Part shown: positions 32,167-41,490 of the stretch, one piece after another | How the letters are laid out: every line of letters starts with the position of its first letter | Position numbering within the stretch: the stretch's first letter is position 1 | Assembly: GCF_014982725.1 (NCBI RefSeq) | Contig: NZ_JADCJZ010000002.1 | Location: forward strand, 186,001-250,000 | Length of the DNA: 64,000 bases | Reading direction: 5' to 3' | Source of the DNA: Thermophilibacter gallinarum | GTDB lineage: Bacteria; Actinomycetota; Coriobacteriia; Coriobacteriales; Atopobiaceae | Translations under genes and position numbers: made by a program | The notes under the pieces: model-generated | What the model was told of the DNA's origin: nothing | Database searches by the model: none | What the model saw: only the letters and a program-made list of their open reading frames with translations

Positions 32167-33369
32167 CTACGCCTGGTTCCAGCGGGGCTTGGCCGCGGCC
32201 TCGAGCGCCGCAAGCGTGGTCACGGGGTCCTTGACTTTCTGCAGGAAGATCATGGCCGCGATGGCGTACGGCTTGTAGCTGGCCTCCTTGTACATGCCCA
32301 CGCGGTGCATGTCAAAGACGTCGGCCATGACCTCGCCGTGCTCGCAGGAGACGCCGGAGATGTCGGCGGGCAGCGGGTGCATGTAGATCGTGTCGTCGCC
32401 GTGAGCGGTCTTGGCCATGAGCTCGCGCGTGGAGCACCAGTCCATGTGGGTGGCGTTCTGGGCGAGAAGCTCCTTCTCGAGCGCCTTGATGCCGGCGTCG
32501 TCGCCCTCGGCGTAGAGGTTGGTGCGCTTCTCCATGGCGGCGTAGGGAGCCCAGCTCTTGGGGATGACGATGTCGGCGCCCTCGAAGGCCTCGGCCATGG
32601 TGTTCACCTGCTTGAAGGTGCAGCCGGACTCGGCGGCGTAAGCCTTGGCGGCCTCCACGCGGTCGCCCATGAGGTCGTAGCCCTCGGGGTGGGCCAGCGT
32701 GACGTCCATGCCAAAGCGCGGCAGCAGCGAGATGAGCGACTGCGGGCAGGAGAGCGGCTTGCCGTAGCTCGGGGAGTACGCCCAGGTCACGGCCACCTTC
32801 TTGCCGCGGAGGTTCTCCAGGCCGCCAAACTCCTCGATGAGGTAGAGCATGTCGGCGGAGGACTGGGTCGGGTGGTCGGAGTCGGACTGCAGGGAGATGA
32901 GCGTGGGACGGTGGTCGAGCACGCCGTCCTTGTAGGCCTCGTCGACGGACTCGGCGACCTCGGCCATGTAGGCGTCGCCCTTGCCGATGTACATGTCGTC
33001 GCGGATGCCGATGACGTCGGCCATGAAGGAGATCATCGTGGCGGTCTCGCGGACGGTCTCGCCGTGGGCGATCTGGGACTTGCCCTCGTCGAGGTCCTGG
33101 AGCTGGAGGCCAAGCAGGTTCGTGGCCTTGGAGAACGAGAAGCGCGTGCGGGTGGAGTTGTCGCGGAAGAGCGAGACGGCGAGGCCGGAGTCGAAGATGC
33201 GCGAGGAGATGTTGCGCTCGCGGAGGTTGCGCAGGGCGGCGGCCACGGCGTAGAGCGCGCGCAGCTCGTCGGTGGTCTTGTCCCAGGTGTGCAGGAAGTC
33301 GGCGTTGTACATGCCGGAGAAGTCGTAGCCCTTGAGCTCGTCGAGAAGCGCGGAGAAGTCCTTGGCCAT
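32167..33369 (-). CDS. ygeW: Knotted carbamoyltransferase YgeW
   Basis: A 400-residue member of the aspartate/ornithine carbamoyltransferase superfamily, YgeW branch. The carbamoyl phosphate motif appears as LFRDNSTRTRFSF, and the conserved HPLPADISGVSCEHGEV is characteristic of this branch. Its substrate is still debated. In the purine cluster it would produce or consume carbamoyl phosphate for ArcC. The ATG at 33369 is preceded by AAAGGAAA and the frame upstream is repeat DNA. The 102-bp gap to ygeY holds two inverted AAAAGGGG palindromes. Confidence 0.94.
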   Translation of the reverse strand: MAKDFSALLDELKGYDFSGMYNADFLHTWDKTTDELRALYAVAAALRNLRERNISSRIFDSGLAVSLFRDNSTRTRFSFSKATNLLGLQLQDLDEGKSQIAHGETVRETATMISFMADVIGIRDDMYIGKGDAYMAEVAESVDEAYKDGVLDHRPTLISLQSDSDHPTQSSADMLYLIEEFGGLENLRGKKVAVTWAYSPSYGKPLSCPQSLISLLPRFGMDVTLAHPEGYDLMGDRVEAAKAYAAESGCTFKQVNTMAEAFEGADIVIPKSWAPYAAMEKRTNLYAEGDDAGIKALEKELLAQNATHMDWCSTRELMAKTAHGDDTIYMHPLPADISGVSCEHGEVMADVFDMHRVGMYKEASYKPYAIAAMIFLQKVKDPVTTLAALEAAAKPRWNQA

Positions 33370-33394
33370 GTTCGTTTCCTTTCTGTGGTGATTC

Positions 33395-33460
33395 AAAAGG
33401 GGACAGACCCCTTTTGGATCATTCTGTTCTGAGTGATTCAAAAGGGGTCTGTCCCCTTTT
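33395..33460. repeat. Inverted pair of AAAAGGGG-N5-CCCCTTTT palindromes
   Basis: Two copies (33395-33415 with loop ACAGA; 33440-33460 with loop TCTGT) lie in opposite orientation with flanking TGATTC/GAATCA, so the two together form a larger inverted repeat over about 33390-33465. They lie between ygeY and ygeW. Confidence 0.8.
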
Positions 33461-33471
33461 GAATCATGCCG

Positions 33472-34878
33472 TTACTGGATGTCGTTGTCGGTGGCGCCGG
33501 CGCGGAAGACGGTGACGTCGCCGGTCTTCTTGGACGGGTCGTAGAGGTTGAGCGCGGCGGTGTAGAGCGCGGCGCAGGTCACGAGGTCCTGCTTGTAGGT
33601 GACCTCGTTGGGCGCGTGAGCCTGGCTCTCGGCGCCGGGGCCAAAGCCCACGCACGGGATGCCGTAGCGGCCCTGGATGGACACGCAGTTGGTCGAGAAG
33701 GTCCACTTGTCCGTGAGCGGGCGGCCGGCGCGCTTGTCCATGGACGGCTCGCAGCCGATGCGCTCCTCGCCGTACAGCGCGTGGTGCGCATCAACGAGAG
33801 CCTGGACGTGAGCGGCGCTCTCGGCGTTGATCCACGTGGGGAAGTAGGCCTCGGTCTCGTAGACAGTGCCCTTCCAGCTCGGGCGGTCGTACATGTACAT
33901 GGAGACCTTGACGTCGTCGCCGTACTTCTTGACGGACGGCAGGTCGCGGATCTCCTGGAGGCAGGAGTCCCAGGTCTCGCCGGCGGTCATGCGGCGGTCG
34001 ATGGAGATCGCGCAGCTGTCGGCCACGGCGCAGCGGGACGGCGAGGTGTAGAAGATCTGCGACACGGTGCAGGTGCCGCGGCCGAGGAACCGCGCGTCCT
34101 CGAAGTGATCGGGGTTGTACTTGGGGTCGAGCATCTTGACGAGGCCCTTGATGGCGGTGGACTCGTCGCAGCCGTTGTTGTTGAGGGCGCGGACGTCGGC
34201 GATGATGTCGGCCATTTTGTAAATGGCGTTGTCGCCGCGGTCGGGCGCGGAGCCGTGGCAGGAGACGCCATGCACGTCAACGCGAATCTCCATGCGGCCG
34301 CGGTGACCACGGTAGATGCCGCCGTCGGTGGGCTCGGTGGAGATCACGAACTCGATCTTCTCGCGGGCGTCCTCGGGGCCGTCGAAGTACTTGTTGACGA
34401 TGTACTGCCAGCACATGCCGTCGCAGTCCTCCTCCTGGACGGAGCCCACGACCATGATCTTGTAACCCTCGGGAATGAGGCCCAGGTCCTTCATCATCTT
34501 CGCGGCGTACGTGGCAGACGCCATGCCGCCCTCCTGGTCGGAGCCGCCACGGCCGTAGATGAGCTCGTCGGTCTCGTAGCCCTCGTAGGGGTCGGCCTCC
34601 CAGTTGTCGCGGTTGCCGATGCCCACGGTGTCGATGTGGGAGTCGATGGCGATGATCTTGTCGCCCTCGCCCATCCAGCCGATGACGTTGCCCAGGCCGT
34701 CGACCTCGACCTTGTCAAAACCGAGCTTCTCCATCTCGGCCTTGATGCAGGCCACGACCTCGCCCTCCTCGCAGGACTCGCTCGGGTGGGAGATCATGGC
34801 GCGCAGGAAGGCGGTCATGTCCTTGCCGTACGCCTCCGCCGCGCTCTTGATCTGCTCGAAATCCAGTTCCTTGGCCAT
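33472..34878 (-). CDS. ygeY: YgeY family selenium metabolism-linked hydrolase
   Basis: A 468-residue M20-type metallohydrolase of the YgeY branch. The metal motif IDSHIDTVG with its His-x-Asp is followed by [13 protein letters not shown] and the catalytic Glu pair in [11 protein letters not shown]. It would hydrolyse an amide bond of a ring-opened purine intermediate or ureido compound; the exact substrate is not settled. The ATG at 34878 is the homology start, with GAAAGGACG upstream. It lies 72 bases behind ygeX in the operon. Confidence 0.94.
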   Translation of the reverse strand: MAKELDFEQIKSAAEAYGKDMTAFLRAMISHPSESCEEGEVVACIKAEMEKLGFDKVEVDGLGNVIGWMGEGDKIIAIDSHIDTVGIGNRDNWEADPYEGYETDELIYGRGGSDQEGGMASATYAAKMMKDLGLIPEGYKIMVVGSVQEEDCDGMCWQYIVNKYFDGPEDAREKIEFVISTEPTDGGIYRGHRGRMEIRVDVHGVSCHGSAPDRGDNAIYKMADIIADVRALNNNGCDESTAIKGLVKMLDPKYNPDHFEDARFLGRGTCTVSQIFYTSPSRCAVADSCAISIDRRMTAGETWDSCLQEIRDLPSVKKYGDDVKVSMYMYDRPSWKGTVYETEAYFPTWINAESAAHVQALVDAHHALYGEERIGCEPSMDKRAGRPLTDKWTFSTNCVSIQGRYGIPCVGFGPGAESQAHAPNEVTYKQDLVTCAALYTAALNLYDPSKKTGDVTVFRAGATDNDIQ

Positions 34879-34950
34879 CTTGCTTACGTCCTTTCTGACG
34901 CCCTCGTTACCATTCATCTGCCGAGAAGAACCCGTTCTTCTCGCTCTCCC

Positions 34951-36165
34951 CTACTCGGCGGGGTACGCGCCGTCCCACACGACCTTGCGGTAGTTCACCG
35001 GGTCCGTGTCGCCCTCGGTCGAGAAGAGCAGCACGGAGCTCTCCGCGCTGAGCCCGATGGCCTCGCGGAGCTCGGCGTACTCGTCGGACTCCATGAGGGT
35101 CGTGACCAGGCCCGCGCCCACGGCGCCGGACTCGCCGGAGATGACGCGCGGGTCGCCCTTCTTGGGGGCGCCGAGCACGCGCATGCCCTTTGCGGCCACC
35201 CAGTTGGGGCAGCTCACGAACACGGACACGTGGTTGCGCAGGATGTCCCAGCCCAGCGTGTTGGGCTCGCCGCAGGCAAGGCCAGCCATGATCGTGGGCA
35301 TGTCGCCGTCCACGATGCGCGGATCGCCGTCGCCGGCAAGCGCGCCCTTGTAGAGGCAGGCCGCGGTGTCGGCCTCCATCACCACGAAAGTGGGCGGGTT
35401 GTCGGGGAAGAGGTTGGTGAAGTAGCCCACCACGCCGCCGGCCAGGCTGCCAACGCCGGCCTGCACGAAGACGTGCGTCGGGCGCTCCACGCCGGCCGCC
35501 GCGTACTGCTCGGCCGCCTCGGAGGCCATGGTGCCGTAGCCCTCCATGATCCAGGACGGGATCTCCTCGTAGCCGTCCCAGGCGGTGTCCTGGACGATGA
35601 CGCCGTTCTCGCAGGCCTCGGCCTCGGCGGCGGCCATGCGGACGCACTCGTCGTAGTTGACGTCCTCGATGGTGACCTCGGCGCCCTCGGCGGCGATGTT
35701 GTCAAAGCGGCTCTTCACGCTGCCCTTGGGCATGTGCACGACGGCCTTCTGGCCCAGCTTGTTGGCAGCCCACGCCACGCCGCGGCCGTGGTTGCCGTCC
35801 GTGGCGGTGAAGAACGTGGCCTGGCCGAAGTCGCGCGCGAGCTCGTCGCTCGTGAGGTAGTCGTAGGTCATCTCGGAGACCGGGCGGCCGATCTTGCCCG
35901 CGATGTAGTTGGCCATGGCAAAGGAGCCGCCGAGCACCTTGAAGGCGTTGAGGCCAAAGCGGTAGGACTCGTCCTTCACGGCGAGGTTCTTGAGGCCGAG
36001 ATCCGCCGCCAGCGCGTCAAGCTTGGCAAGCGGGGTGACGTCGTACTGCGGGAAGCTCTTGTGGAAGCTGCGGGCGGCCTCCACGTTCTCGAGGGACATG
36101 ATGCCGAGGTGGCGATCGTCGCTCTTAGGCATCTTGTTGGCGACCCACTTGATCTTCTCGCTCAA
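34951..36165 (-). CDS. ygeX: Diaminopropionate ammonia-lyase
   Basis: A 404-residue fold-type II PLP enzyme that converts 2,3-diaminopropionate to pyruvate and ammonia through an aminoacrylate intermediate. It has KDESYRFGLNAFKVLGGSFA with the PLP Lys, and TDGNHGRGVAWAANKLGQKA. It is the first gene of the ygeX-ridA operon. The start codon is TTG at 36165, decided by AAGGAGGAA six bases upstream. A palindrome and likely promoter lie at 36192-36253. Confidence 0.95.
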   Translation of the reverse strand: MSEKIKWVANKMPKSDDRHLGIMSLENVEAARSFHKSFPQYDVTPLAKLDALAADLGLKNLAVKDESYRFGLNAFKVLGGSFAMANYIAGKIGRPVSEMTYDYLTSDELARDFGQATFFTATDGNHGRGVAWAANKLGQKAVVHMPKGSVKSRFDNIAAEGAEVTIEDVNYDECVRMAAAEAEACENGVIVQDTAWDGYEEIPSWIMEGYGTMASEAAEQYAAAGVERPTHVFVQAGVGSLAGGVVGYFTNLFPDNPPTFVVMEADTAACLYKGALAGDGDPRIVDGDMPTIMAGLACGEPNTLGWDILRNHVSVFVSCPNWVAAKGMRVLGAPKKGDPRVISGESGAVGAGLVTTLMESDEYAELREAIGLSAESSVLLFSTEGDTDPVNYRKVVWDGAYPAE

Positions 36166-36191
36166 CGCTTCCTCCTTGCTCTTTCGGGCTT

Positions 36192-36253
36192 ACCAACTTT
36201 TTGTCTGGTATCCAAACTAAAAGTTTGTTAGCCCATATATTCCCACTTTTCAA
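36192..36253 (-). promoter_or_regulatory. ygeX promoter with operator palindrome
   Basis: On the minus strand, TTGAAA (36248-36253) and TAACAA (36225-36230) are separated by 17 bases. A perfect palindrome CAAACT-AAA-AGTTTG (36213-36227) overlaps the -10. Downstream, ACCAGACAAA-type sequence (36200-36209 plus flank) also recurs upstream of the permease at 62719-62728 in the same relative orientation. The plus-strand regulator gene has CCAAACAAAAAGTTTGG before it. These sites suggest one regulon. The rest of the gap 36254-36369 shows an inverted pair of GAGAAGAAC strings. Confidence 0.6.
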
Positions 36254-36369
36254 GAGTGTTTCAAGAGGAATTTTCGGGATGCCGCGGGCGGTACGTTTGC
36301 GGCTGCGAACGGCATATCGAGAAGAACCACTCCACGACCACCACACGCGACGTTCGTTCTTCTCGGCAG

Positions 36370-37128
36370 CTACGACGGGCGGACGCGCTCGGCGAGGAGG
36401 GCGTCCAGCGCCTCGATCCCCTCCAGCGACGCAGACAGGGAGACGCGCGCGTCCGCCGTGCGGACCACGAGCCTGCGCAGCGCCCCCGAGCCGTCCGAGG
36501 AGACCACGCGCTCGACGCTCGTGACCTCGGAGAAGGCAATCGAGCGCTCGGGGCCGAGCGTCGGCCGCACCGTCATCCCGCCCAGGTCCGCCGTCACCCC
36601 AAAGCGCCACGAGCGCAGGGCGACCGCCGCGCAGGACAGGGAGAAGGGGGCGAGAAGGACGTTGATGAGCACCACGCCGTAGGCCCCCTCGAGAGCGCTC
36701 ATCAGGAGGGAGAGGGCCAGCTCGGCGGCTCCGACCAGCGTCGCCAGGAGCGTCCAGAGCACCGCGCTCGACCGCAGCGTGCGGACCTCGACCTTGAGGT
36801 GGTGGTCGCCCCGGCACCACAGCTCCCCGTCCTCGCCGACGAAGCGGACGTCGCAGCTGTCGCAGACCCACGACCACAGGGAGCAGACCGCCTCGGCGAC
36901 GACGAGCCGCTCGGTGTCATCGAGCCCGTCGCCGGTGAAGGCCCCGTCCGCGCCCCTAACCCGCATCTCGTCCGCCCGCGCGCAGAACCCGTCGGATGCG
37001 GCCATGCGCCCGGGGATGAGCCACGTGCCGCCCGGCAGGCACACGCCAAACGAGCGCTCCAGCTCCCAGAGGTCCCACTCGGACAGCTCGACGACGAGAC
37101 GGGTGTCGGTGAGCTCAGCGACCCTCAT
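36370..37128 (-). CDS. Membrane protein with PH-like domain, unknown function
   Basis: A 252-residue protein. The N-terminal half is soluble, with Cys pairs but no recognised fold. Two hydrophobic helices follow in the region of SSAVLWTLLATLVGAAELAL and INVLLAPFSLSCAAVAL. The C-terminal ~100 residues (TADLGGMTVRPTLG to the end) look like a bacterial PH-type beta domain. The ATG at 37128 overlaps the end of the upstream gene by 14 bases, suggesting coupled translation. I do not recognise a family. Confidence 0.65.
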   Translation of the reverse strand: MRVAELTDTRLVVELSEWDLWELERSFGVCLPGGTWLIPGRMAASDGFCARADEMRVRGADGAFTGDGLDDTERLVVAEAVCSLWSWVCDSCDVRFVGEDGELWCRGDHHLKVEVRTLRSSAVLWTLLATLVGAAELALSLLMSALEGAYGVVLINVLLAPFSLSCAAVALRSWRFGVTADLGGMTVRPTLGPERSIAFSEVTSVERVVSSDGSGALRRLVVRTADARVSLSASLEGIEALDALLAERVRPS

Positions 37129-37597
37129 GCGTGCCACCCCGCCGGTTGACCTTGGTGACGATCCTGGATGGGTCGACGTTGCCCTCGATGAACGCCCAAA
37201 AGCCCTCGCTGCCTACCATGAGACTCTCCACCGACACGCGACGGCCACGCGCGTGAACGGTCATCTTGGCGAGCGTGCCCATGCCGGTGTTGTAGTTGAC
37301 GCGGCGAACCACCCGCGTGACGTCGGCTGCGACGAAGTCCCACTCGCTCCCGAACAGGGCGGGGCGCACGGTCACCACACCGTCGCGCACCCTGACCCTG
37401 AAGCGGCGCCCGGCGACGGCGGCAAGCAGTAACGGGGCGATGATCAGGGCGAACATGAAGACGCCCAGCGGCGGAAGGTCCCCCGCCAGGGCAAATGCCG
37501 CCGGGAACAGCGTGAACAGCAGGGAGCTGCCCAGCATGAGCCGTGAGAAGCCCCCCGGCAGTGTTACGGTGAAGCTCTCTCTGCCAGAACCTGACAT
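37115..37597 (-). CDS. Small membrane protein with PH-like domain
   Basis: A 160-residue protein with two adjacent membrane helices (about residues 20-58) and a C-terminal beta-rich domain (RRFRVRVRDGVVTVRPALFG onward) similar in pattern to the C-terminal part of the next gene. The two may form a pair. GGGAGGGGT lies before ATG 37597. It follows the tandem-SUKH gene by 11 bases, so all three minus-strand genes may be one operon. Function unknown. Confidence 0.65.
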   Translation of the reverse strand: MSGSGRESFTVTLPGGFSRLMLGSSLLFTLFPAAFALAGDLPPLGVFMFALIIAPLLLAAVAGRRFRVRVRDGVVTVRPALFGSEWDFVAADVTRVVRRVNYNTGMGTLAKMTVHARGRRVSVESLMVGSEGFWAFIEGNVDPSRIVTKVNRRGGTHEGR

Positions 37598-37608
37598 GTA
37601 CCCCTCCC

Positions 37609-38544
37609 TTACGAGTCCTCGCCATATGGGGCGAGGGAACGAGCGAACTCGCCGAAGGACGAGGCGAGCGGCGAGAGGGCAAAGAGACCGTCCGCGCCGC
37701 GTACCTCGTGGTTGGCAAATTGAACGCCCTGAACACCCTCGATGGATGCGCCCGAGCCGCGAGCAACGCCCAGCAGGATCAGGTTGCCGCACTGGTCGCA
37801 CGCGACAGGCACGTGGCCCGGCCCGAACGTCGGCTCGTCCTCGTTGTCTACGAGCAGCTCGGAGATCTCCCCCAGCGAGAGAAAGTGGTCGATGGGCACC
37901 GACTGGGGGTGCCCCTCCCCTGTAGCGGGGTCGACCTCCATGAACGTGGGAGTGCAGAGAAACCGCGCCGGCGTCCCGCCGTTGTGGGCCAGCAGAAACT
38001 CGCGATAGTCCGCCGGCAGCTCGACGTCCAGCTCACGCTCAAAGGACGCCAGGTCCGAGGGGCCGAGCATCCGGTCGGAACCCAGGAGCAGGAGGTCGGG
38101 AGCCTCGCCCTGCTGAATCTCTCCCAGAGCGGCCAGCACGTCCGAGAAGCTCCGAGCGAGAAGGACCGGCTCCTCGTAGACATTCTCCTGACGAGCCTCG
38201 TCATAGTGGCCCTCGGGAGTCTGCAGAAGAACGCTGCCGTAGGTACTCGAGTGCTCATCGCAGTCGAGCGCCACGACGCAGCCGCAGCTGTCGAAGATCG
38301 GAAGCAGCTGCTCCGCTATCAGCCCCTCCGCGCGGCAGCATTGGTAGATGTCGGGTATGCGCTCGGCGGAAAACCACTCGGAGACCTCGTACTCGTCGCC
38401 GTCGGCCGTGACGAGATACGCCCGCAAAGGCGTGACGGGCTCGACATGCGCGGATGCCGCGTCCCGAAAGAGGAAGTCCCGGTACTCGCTGGGCACGGGG
38501 TGACGGAACTCCCGCTCGATCCAGGCCGCAAAGTCGCTCTCCAT
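37609..38544 (-). CDS. Protein with two SUKH (SMI1/KNR4) domains
   Basis: A 311-residue acidic protein. The second half (about 165-300) shows the SUKH pattern, with LASFERELDVELPADYREFLLAHNGG and a later YDS-type acidic region. The first half begins with WIEREFRHPVPSEYRDFLF, a weaker version of the same fold. SUKH proteins often neutralise polymorphic toxins, and tandem forms are seen in immunity clusters. No toxin gene is adjacent. GGGAGGG precedes ATG 38544. Confidence 0.75.
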   Translation of the reverse strand: MESDFAAWIEREFRHPVPSEYRDFLFRDAASAHVEPVTPLRAYLVTADGDEYEVSEWFSAERIPDIYQCCRAEGLIAEQLLPIFDSCGCVVALDCDEHSSTYGSVLLQTPEGHYDEARQENVYEEPVLLARSFSDVLAALGEIQQGEAPDLLLLGSDRMLGPSDLASFERELDVELPADYREFLLAHNGGTPARFLCTPTFMEVDPATGEGHPQSVPIDHFLSLGEISELLVDNEDEPTFGPGHVPVACDQCGNLILLGVARGSGASIEGVQGVQFANHEVRGADGLFALSPLASSFGEFARSLAPYGEDS

Positions 38545-38673
38545 GTGCCCTCCCCCGCTTCGTTGGCGCATCGCCCCCGCCCGTCCATCTTACGAGAAGG
38601 GCGGGGGCTCGGCCATACGGTAAGCTTTCGTTCCGTAGGCGCGTGAGGAGCGCCCGTCCGTGAGGGAGCCGCC

Positions 38674-39207
38674 ATGTCCACCCGCTCGATTGCCCGCTGC
38701 GGCATCTGCATAGCACTGCTCGCCGTAAGCGCCTGGGTCACCGTGCCTCTGGGCCCGGTGCCGTTCACCATGCAGACCTTTGCGCTGGCGCTGCTGCCCC
38801 AGGTCATGCGCACGCGCGACGCGCTGTTCACCGTTATTGTCTACTTGCTGCTGGGCGCAGTGGGCGTGCCGGTGTTCTCCGGCCTCCAAGGCGGGGTCGG
38901 CGTGCTGCTGGGACCCACGGGGGGCTATCTCCTGGGCTTTGCGGCGGGCATGCCCGTGGCGGGCGCCATCGCGCGCGCGAACGCGCTGCCGAGAAGGGCG
39001 CGCGGCGTGGCAGGCGGAGTCGCGCTGCTGGCGGTGAGCTACGTGCTGGGGACGATCCAGCTCATGAACGTCTACGCACTCGACGCGCCCGCGGCGCTGG
39101 CGGTGGCGGTCGTGCCGTTTGTGGTGCCGGACGTGGCGAAGGTCGCGCTGAGCGTAGGCGTGGCGGAGCGCGTCAACCGCGCACTGGGAGCGGCGACGGG
39201 GCGATAA
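38674..39207 (+). CDS. bioY: Biotin transporter substrate-binding subunit BioY
   Basis: A 177-residue membrane protein with about six helices, the S-component of an energy-coupling-factor biotin importer. It shows VPLGPVPFTMQTFALALLP near the N-terminus, LLLGAVGVPVFSGLQGGVGVLLGPTGGY-type core (in part) and GRLLG-like C-terminal helices. GAGGGAG precedes the ATG at 38674. It stands alone on the plus strand; the coupling subunits would be shared and lie elsewhere. Confidence 0.92.
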   Translation: MSTRSIARCGICIALLAVSAWVTVPLGPVPFTMQTFALALLPQVMRTRDALFTVIVYLLLGAVGVPVFSGLQGGVGVLLGPTGGYLLGFAAGMPVAGAIARANALPRRARGVAGGVALLAVSYVLGTIQLMNVYALDAPAALAVAVVPFVVPDVAKVALSVGVAERVNRALGAATGR

Positions 39208-39261
39208 CGGCAATACATAAAAGGCAATCAGTAGCCGGACACCATGAAAGCCGTCGCTCGC

Positions 39262-39984
39262 CTACGACCACGTCCCAGCCAGGAAGTCGACCGGCTTGGT
39301 CGTCTCCTCTATCCGGACGCCGATTCGCTCGAGGAATCCCCGGTACTGCTCGTCCACGCCAAAGAACGGGTCCGTGTCCGCGCTGTTCGGAATCCCCTTC
39401 TCCAGGAGGGCGAGGCACAGCTCGCGCTCGTCCTCCCACCGCCTGCCGCGCCGCCACACGTCACGGATGCGCGCGCCAGGGCCCGGAAGGATCCAGACCG
39501 TCCCGTCCTTCCTGTTGTGGAACCCGGTGCAATCCGCGATGCCGACGACGTTGATGCGGACGGTCCCGCAGCCGTCCTCGTGCTTCTCCTTGTCCCGCAT
39601 GAACGAGGTGTGGAACAGGCGACCGCCGACCGCGAACACGTCGCTCTTGCCCGGGTGCAGGTAATGATGCCGCGCGACAAGGACCGACGCGACCGCAAGC
39701 GCAGCAAACACGACGAACACGGAGCCGCCAATCATGGCAAGCCACGTAACGTCCTGGCCCCCGTACTCGTCACGCGCGACGCCGCCGACAAGCGTCACGA
39801 TGACAACAACGAAGACGATGAAGAAGACCAGGGCGAAGGCGGCCACCCCGAGTGCCACGCTGTCATGCGCGAAGGAGCGCCCGAACGTCCGGGCGGCCCT
39901 GGCAGCGGCCTTCTCGTCGTCGGTCGGCTCGACGATCTGGCCCAGATGCTGGCTCGACTGCTCTTGTCCCCCACTCATCTCCAT
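39262..39984 (-). CDS. Membrane protein of unknown function
   Basis: A 240-residue protein with two hydrophobic helices near residues 45-70 and 82-108, a His-rich stretch HHYLHPGKSDVFAVGG after them and a mixed alpha/beta C-terminal part. It has no recognised domain. The start is taken as ATG 39984, shortly after GGAAAGG; an ATG at 39978 is nearly equivalent. It shares no operon with the convergent bioY gene. Confidence 0.6.
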   Translation of the reverse strand: MEMSGGQEQSSQHLGQIVEPTDDEKAAARAARTFGRSFAHDSVALGVAAFALVFFIVFVVVIVTLVGGVARDEYGGQDVTWLAMIGGSVFVVFAALAVASVLVARHHYLHPGKSDVFAVGGRLFHTSFMRDKEKHEDGCGTVRINVVGIADCTGFHNRKDGTVWILPGPGARIRDVWRRGRRWEDERELCLALLEKGIPNSADTDPFFGVDEQYRGFLERIGVRIEETTKPVDFLAGTWS

Positions 39985-40107
39985 AGCCTTTCCGAACGCG
40001 CCTACGCCGCCGTCAGCACCATACAGCTCCCGAAGTCCGAGTGAACGCGCTGGCACTTTCGCACGAGCCAGACGCTTGCGTCGAGAAGATCGCCGAGAAC
40101 GCCGGAT

Positions 40108-40338
40108 CTACTCCCTCTCCAGGCGCTCATCGTACCAGCTCTCGCGCAAGTCGCCCCAAGACGGGAGGTCTGCTTCGCCCTTCCCTGAGATGTCGAGCTC
40201 ACGTACCGCCTGCGCGTGAAGGGACCTCAGGTCGGACAACACAGCCACCTTTTGGACCGTGCCATCCGTAGGGGCCGCTCCAATGTGAGCGTTCGTCCGC
40301 TTTTGTCGCATCTTCGCCTCGACCGCTTCTTTTGTCAT
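40108..40338 (-). CDS. Small hypothetical protein
   Basis: A 76-residue basic then acidic protein starting MTKEAVEAKMRQKRTNAHIG. The ATG at 40338 is preferred because GAGGGG lies six bases before it; upstream ATG and TTG codons in frame lack such a site. It lies 54 bases downstream of the ADP-ribosylglycohydrolase gene on the same strand and may be cotranscribed. I do not recognise it. Confidence 0.5.
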   Translation of the reverse strand: MTKEAVEAKMRQKRTNAHIGAAPTDGTVQKVAVLSDLRSLHAQAVRELDISGKGEADLPSWGDLRESWYDERLERE

Positions 40339-40392
40339 ATCCATCCCCTCGTCAATCTGCACGCTCATGGGCAAGACGGATTATTCCAGCCC

Positions 40393-41169
40393 TCAGAACA
40401 GGCAGCCCTCGATGAGGTCCTTGCCCCGCAGCTTGTCGAGCCACTCGGTCGGGATCCCCTCGATGCCGTAGACGATGCCGGCGAGCGCGCCGGCGACGGC
40501 GGCCGTGGTGTCCGTGTCATCCCCGAGGTTCACCGCGGCGAGCGCGCACTCGGCGTAGCTCGACGTGTTGGCCAGACACCAGAGCGCGGCGTCGAAGGTG
40601 TGGCACACGAAGCCGGTAGAGCGAATCTCGTCCACGTGGCGCGCGGCAATGTCGCCCGCCACGTCCGCCGGGCTCGCGCTGGCGATGAGGTCCCGCGCGA
40701 TATGCACCATGGCGACGCACGCCTCCGTCGAGGTTGGGTTTGCGTGCGTTATCGCGGAGACGGCGCGCACCTCGTCGTCGGTGGCGTCGGTGAACGCGAG
40801 CGGGACCGTGCGCATGAGCGAGCCGTTGCCGTTGTCCCACTCCCCGGTAAGGCCGTGCCCGCGCTCGAGCGCCTCGCGCGTGGCATTGCCCACGTCGAAG
40901 AGCCCGTCGACCGTGTAGGCGCCCTCGCGATACCACCGCACGAAGCGCCCGCGAATGTCATTGACGCCAATGCATCCCAGCTCACGATAGCTGTCACAGA
41001 TCGCAAGCGTCATCGACGTGTCATCGCTCCACGTGCCCGTCGGCTTGTTGTGGCTGCCGTGGCCGACCATGTCCGTGCAGCGGAACGACCCCCGCGGGCG
41101 AAACTCGTACGGAACTCCCAGCGCATCGGCCACCGCCTGGCCGTAGACGCAGTCGCGAAGTGTTGGCAT
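40393..41169 (-). CDS. ADP-ribosylglycohydrolase family protein
   Basis: A 258-residue enzyme of the DraG/ADP-ribosylglycohydrolase family, which removes ADP-ribose from proteins or small molecules with Mg2+. It has the N-terminal GQAVADALGVPYEF, the metal-binding TWSDDTSM, and the C-terminal NLGDDTDTTAAVAGALAGI. AGGAG precedes ATG 41169. Its place among SUKH and restriction genes suggests a role in immunity or counter-immunity, but similar enzymes also occur as housekeeping proteins. Confidence 0.9.
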   Translation of the reverse strand: MPTLRDCVYGQAVADALGVPYEFRPRGSFRCTDMVGHGSHNKPTGTWSDDTSMTLAICDSYRELGCIGVNDIRGRFVRWYREGAYTVDGLFDVGNATREALERGHGLTGEWDNGNGSLMRTVPLAFTDATDDEVRAVSAITHANPTSTEACVAMVHIARDLIASASPADVAGDIAARHVDEIRSTGFVCHTFDAALWCLANTSSYAECALAAVNLGDDTDTTAAVAGALAGIVYGIEGIPTEWLDKLRGKDLIEGCLF

Positions 41170-41187
41170 GGTGGGCTCCTCTCTCAC

Positions 41188-41490
41188 CTAGCTGTCGGAC
41201 ACATCCTCGAGAAGCTCGTCAGGATAGGCGTCATAGAGCGCGTCGAGAATGTCGTGGAGCCTCTCCCCCAGCTCGTTCTCGCCTTCTCCACGCTCGTTGA
41301 TGCCCTTCCTTATGATAAGGTCTCCAACCTTCTCATAAAGGTCGGAATAGGCGGAGTCCGAAATAGCATGCCAGTCGAAGCGAAGCCCATGCTTCTCAAG
41401 TAGGGCGCACTGGCCGGCACTGAGTCCGGAATCAAATAAAAGCAAGACGCCCTCTCTTAATCGCGATGTCCCATTACCCCCAGCAATCAT
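41188..41490 (-). CDS. Small hypothetical acidic protein
   Basis: A 100-residue protein rich in Asp, Glu and Leu with the C-terminal run LHDILDALYDAYPDELLEDV. It ends 18 bases before the ADP-ribosylglycohydrolase start and is likely cotranscribed with it. The start is uncertain: ATG 41490 with weak GGGG upstream, or GTG 41511. No family is recognised. Confidence 0.5.
   Translation of the reverse strand: MIAGGNGTSRLREGVLLLFDSGLSAGQCALLEKHGLRFDWHAISDSAYSDLYEKVGDLIIRKGINERGEGENELGERLHDILDALYDAYPDELLEDVSDS

Noticed and set aside
31092-33369. Arginine deiminase pathway
   Set aside because: ArcC and a carbamoyltransferase are present but no arcA; the transferase has YgeW-type motifs and the neighbours are purine genes.
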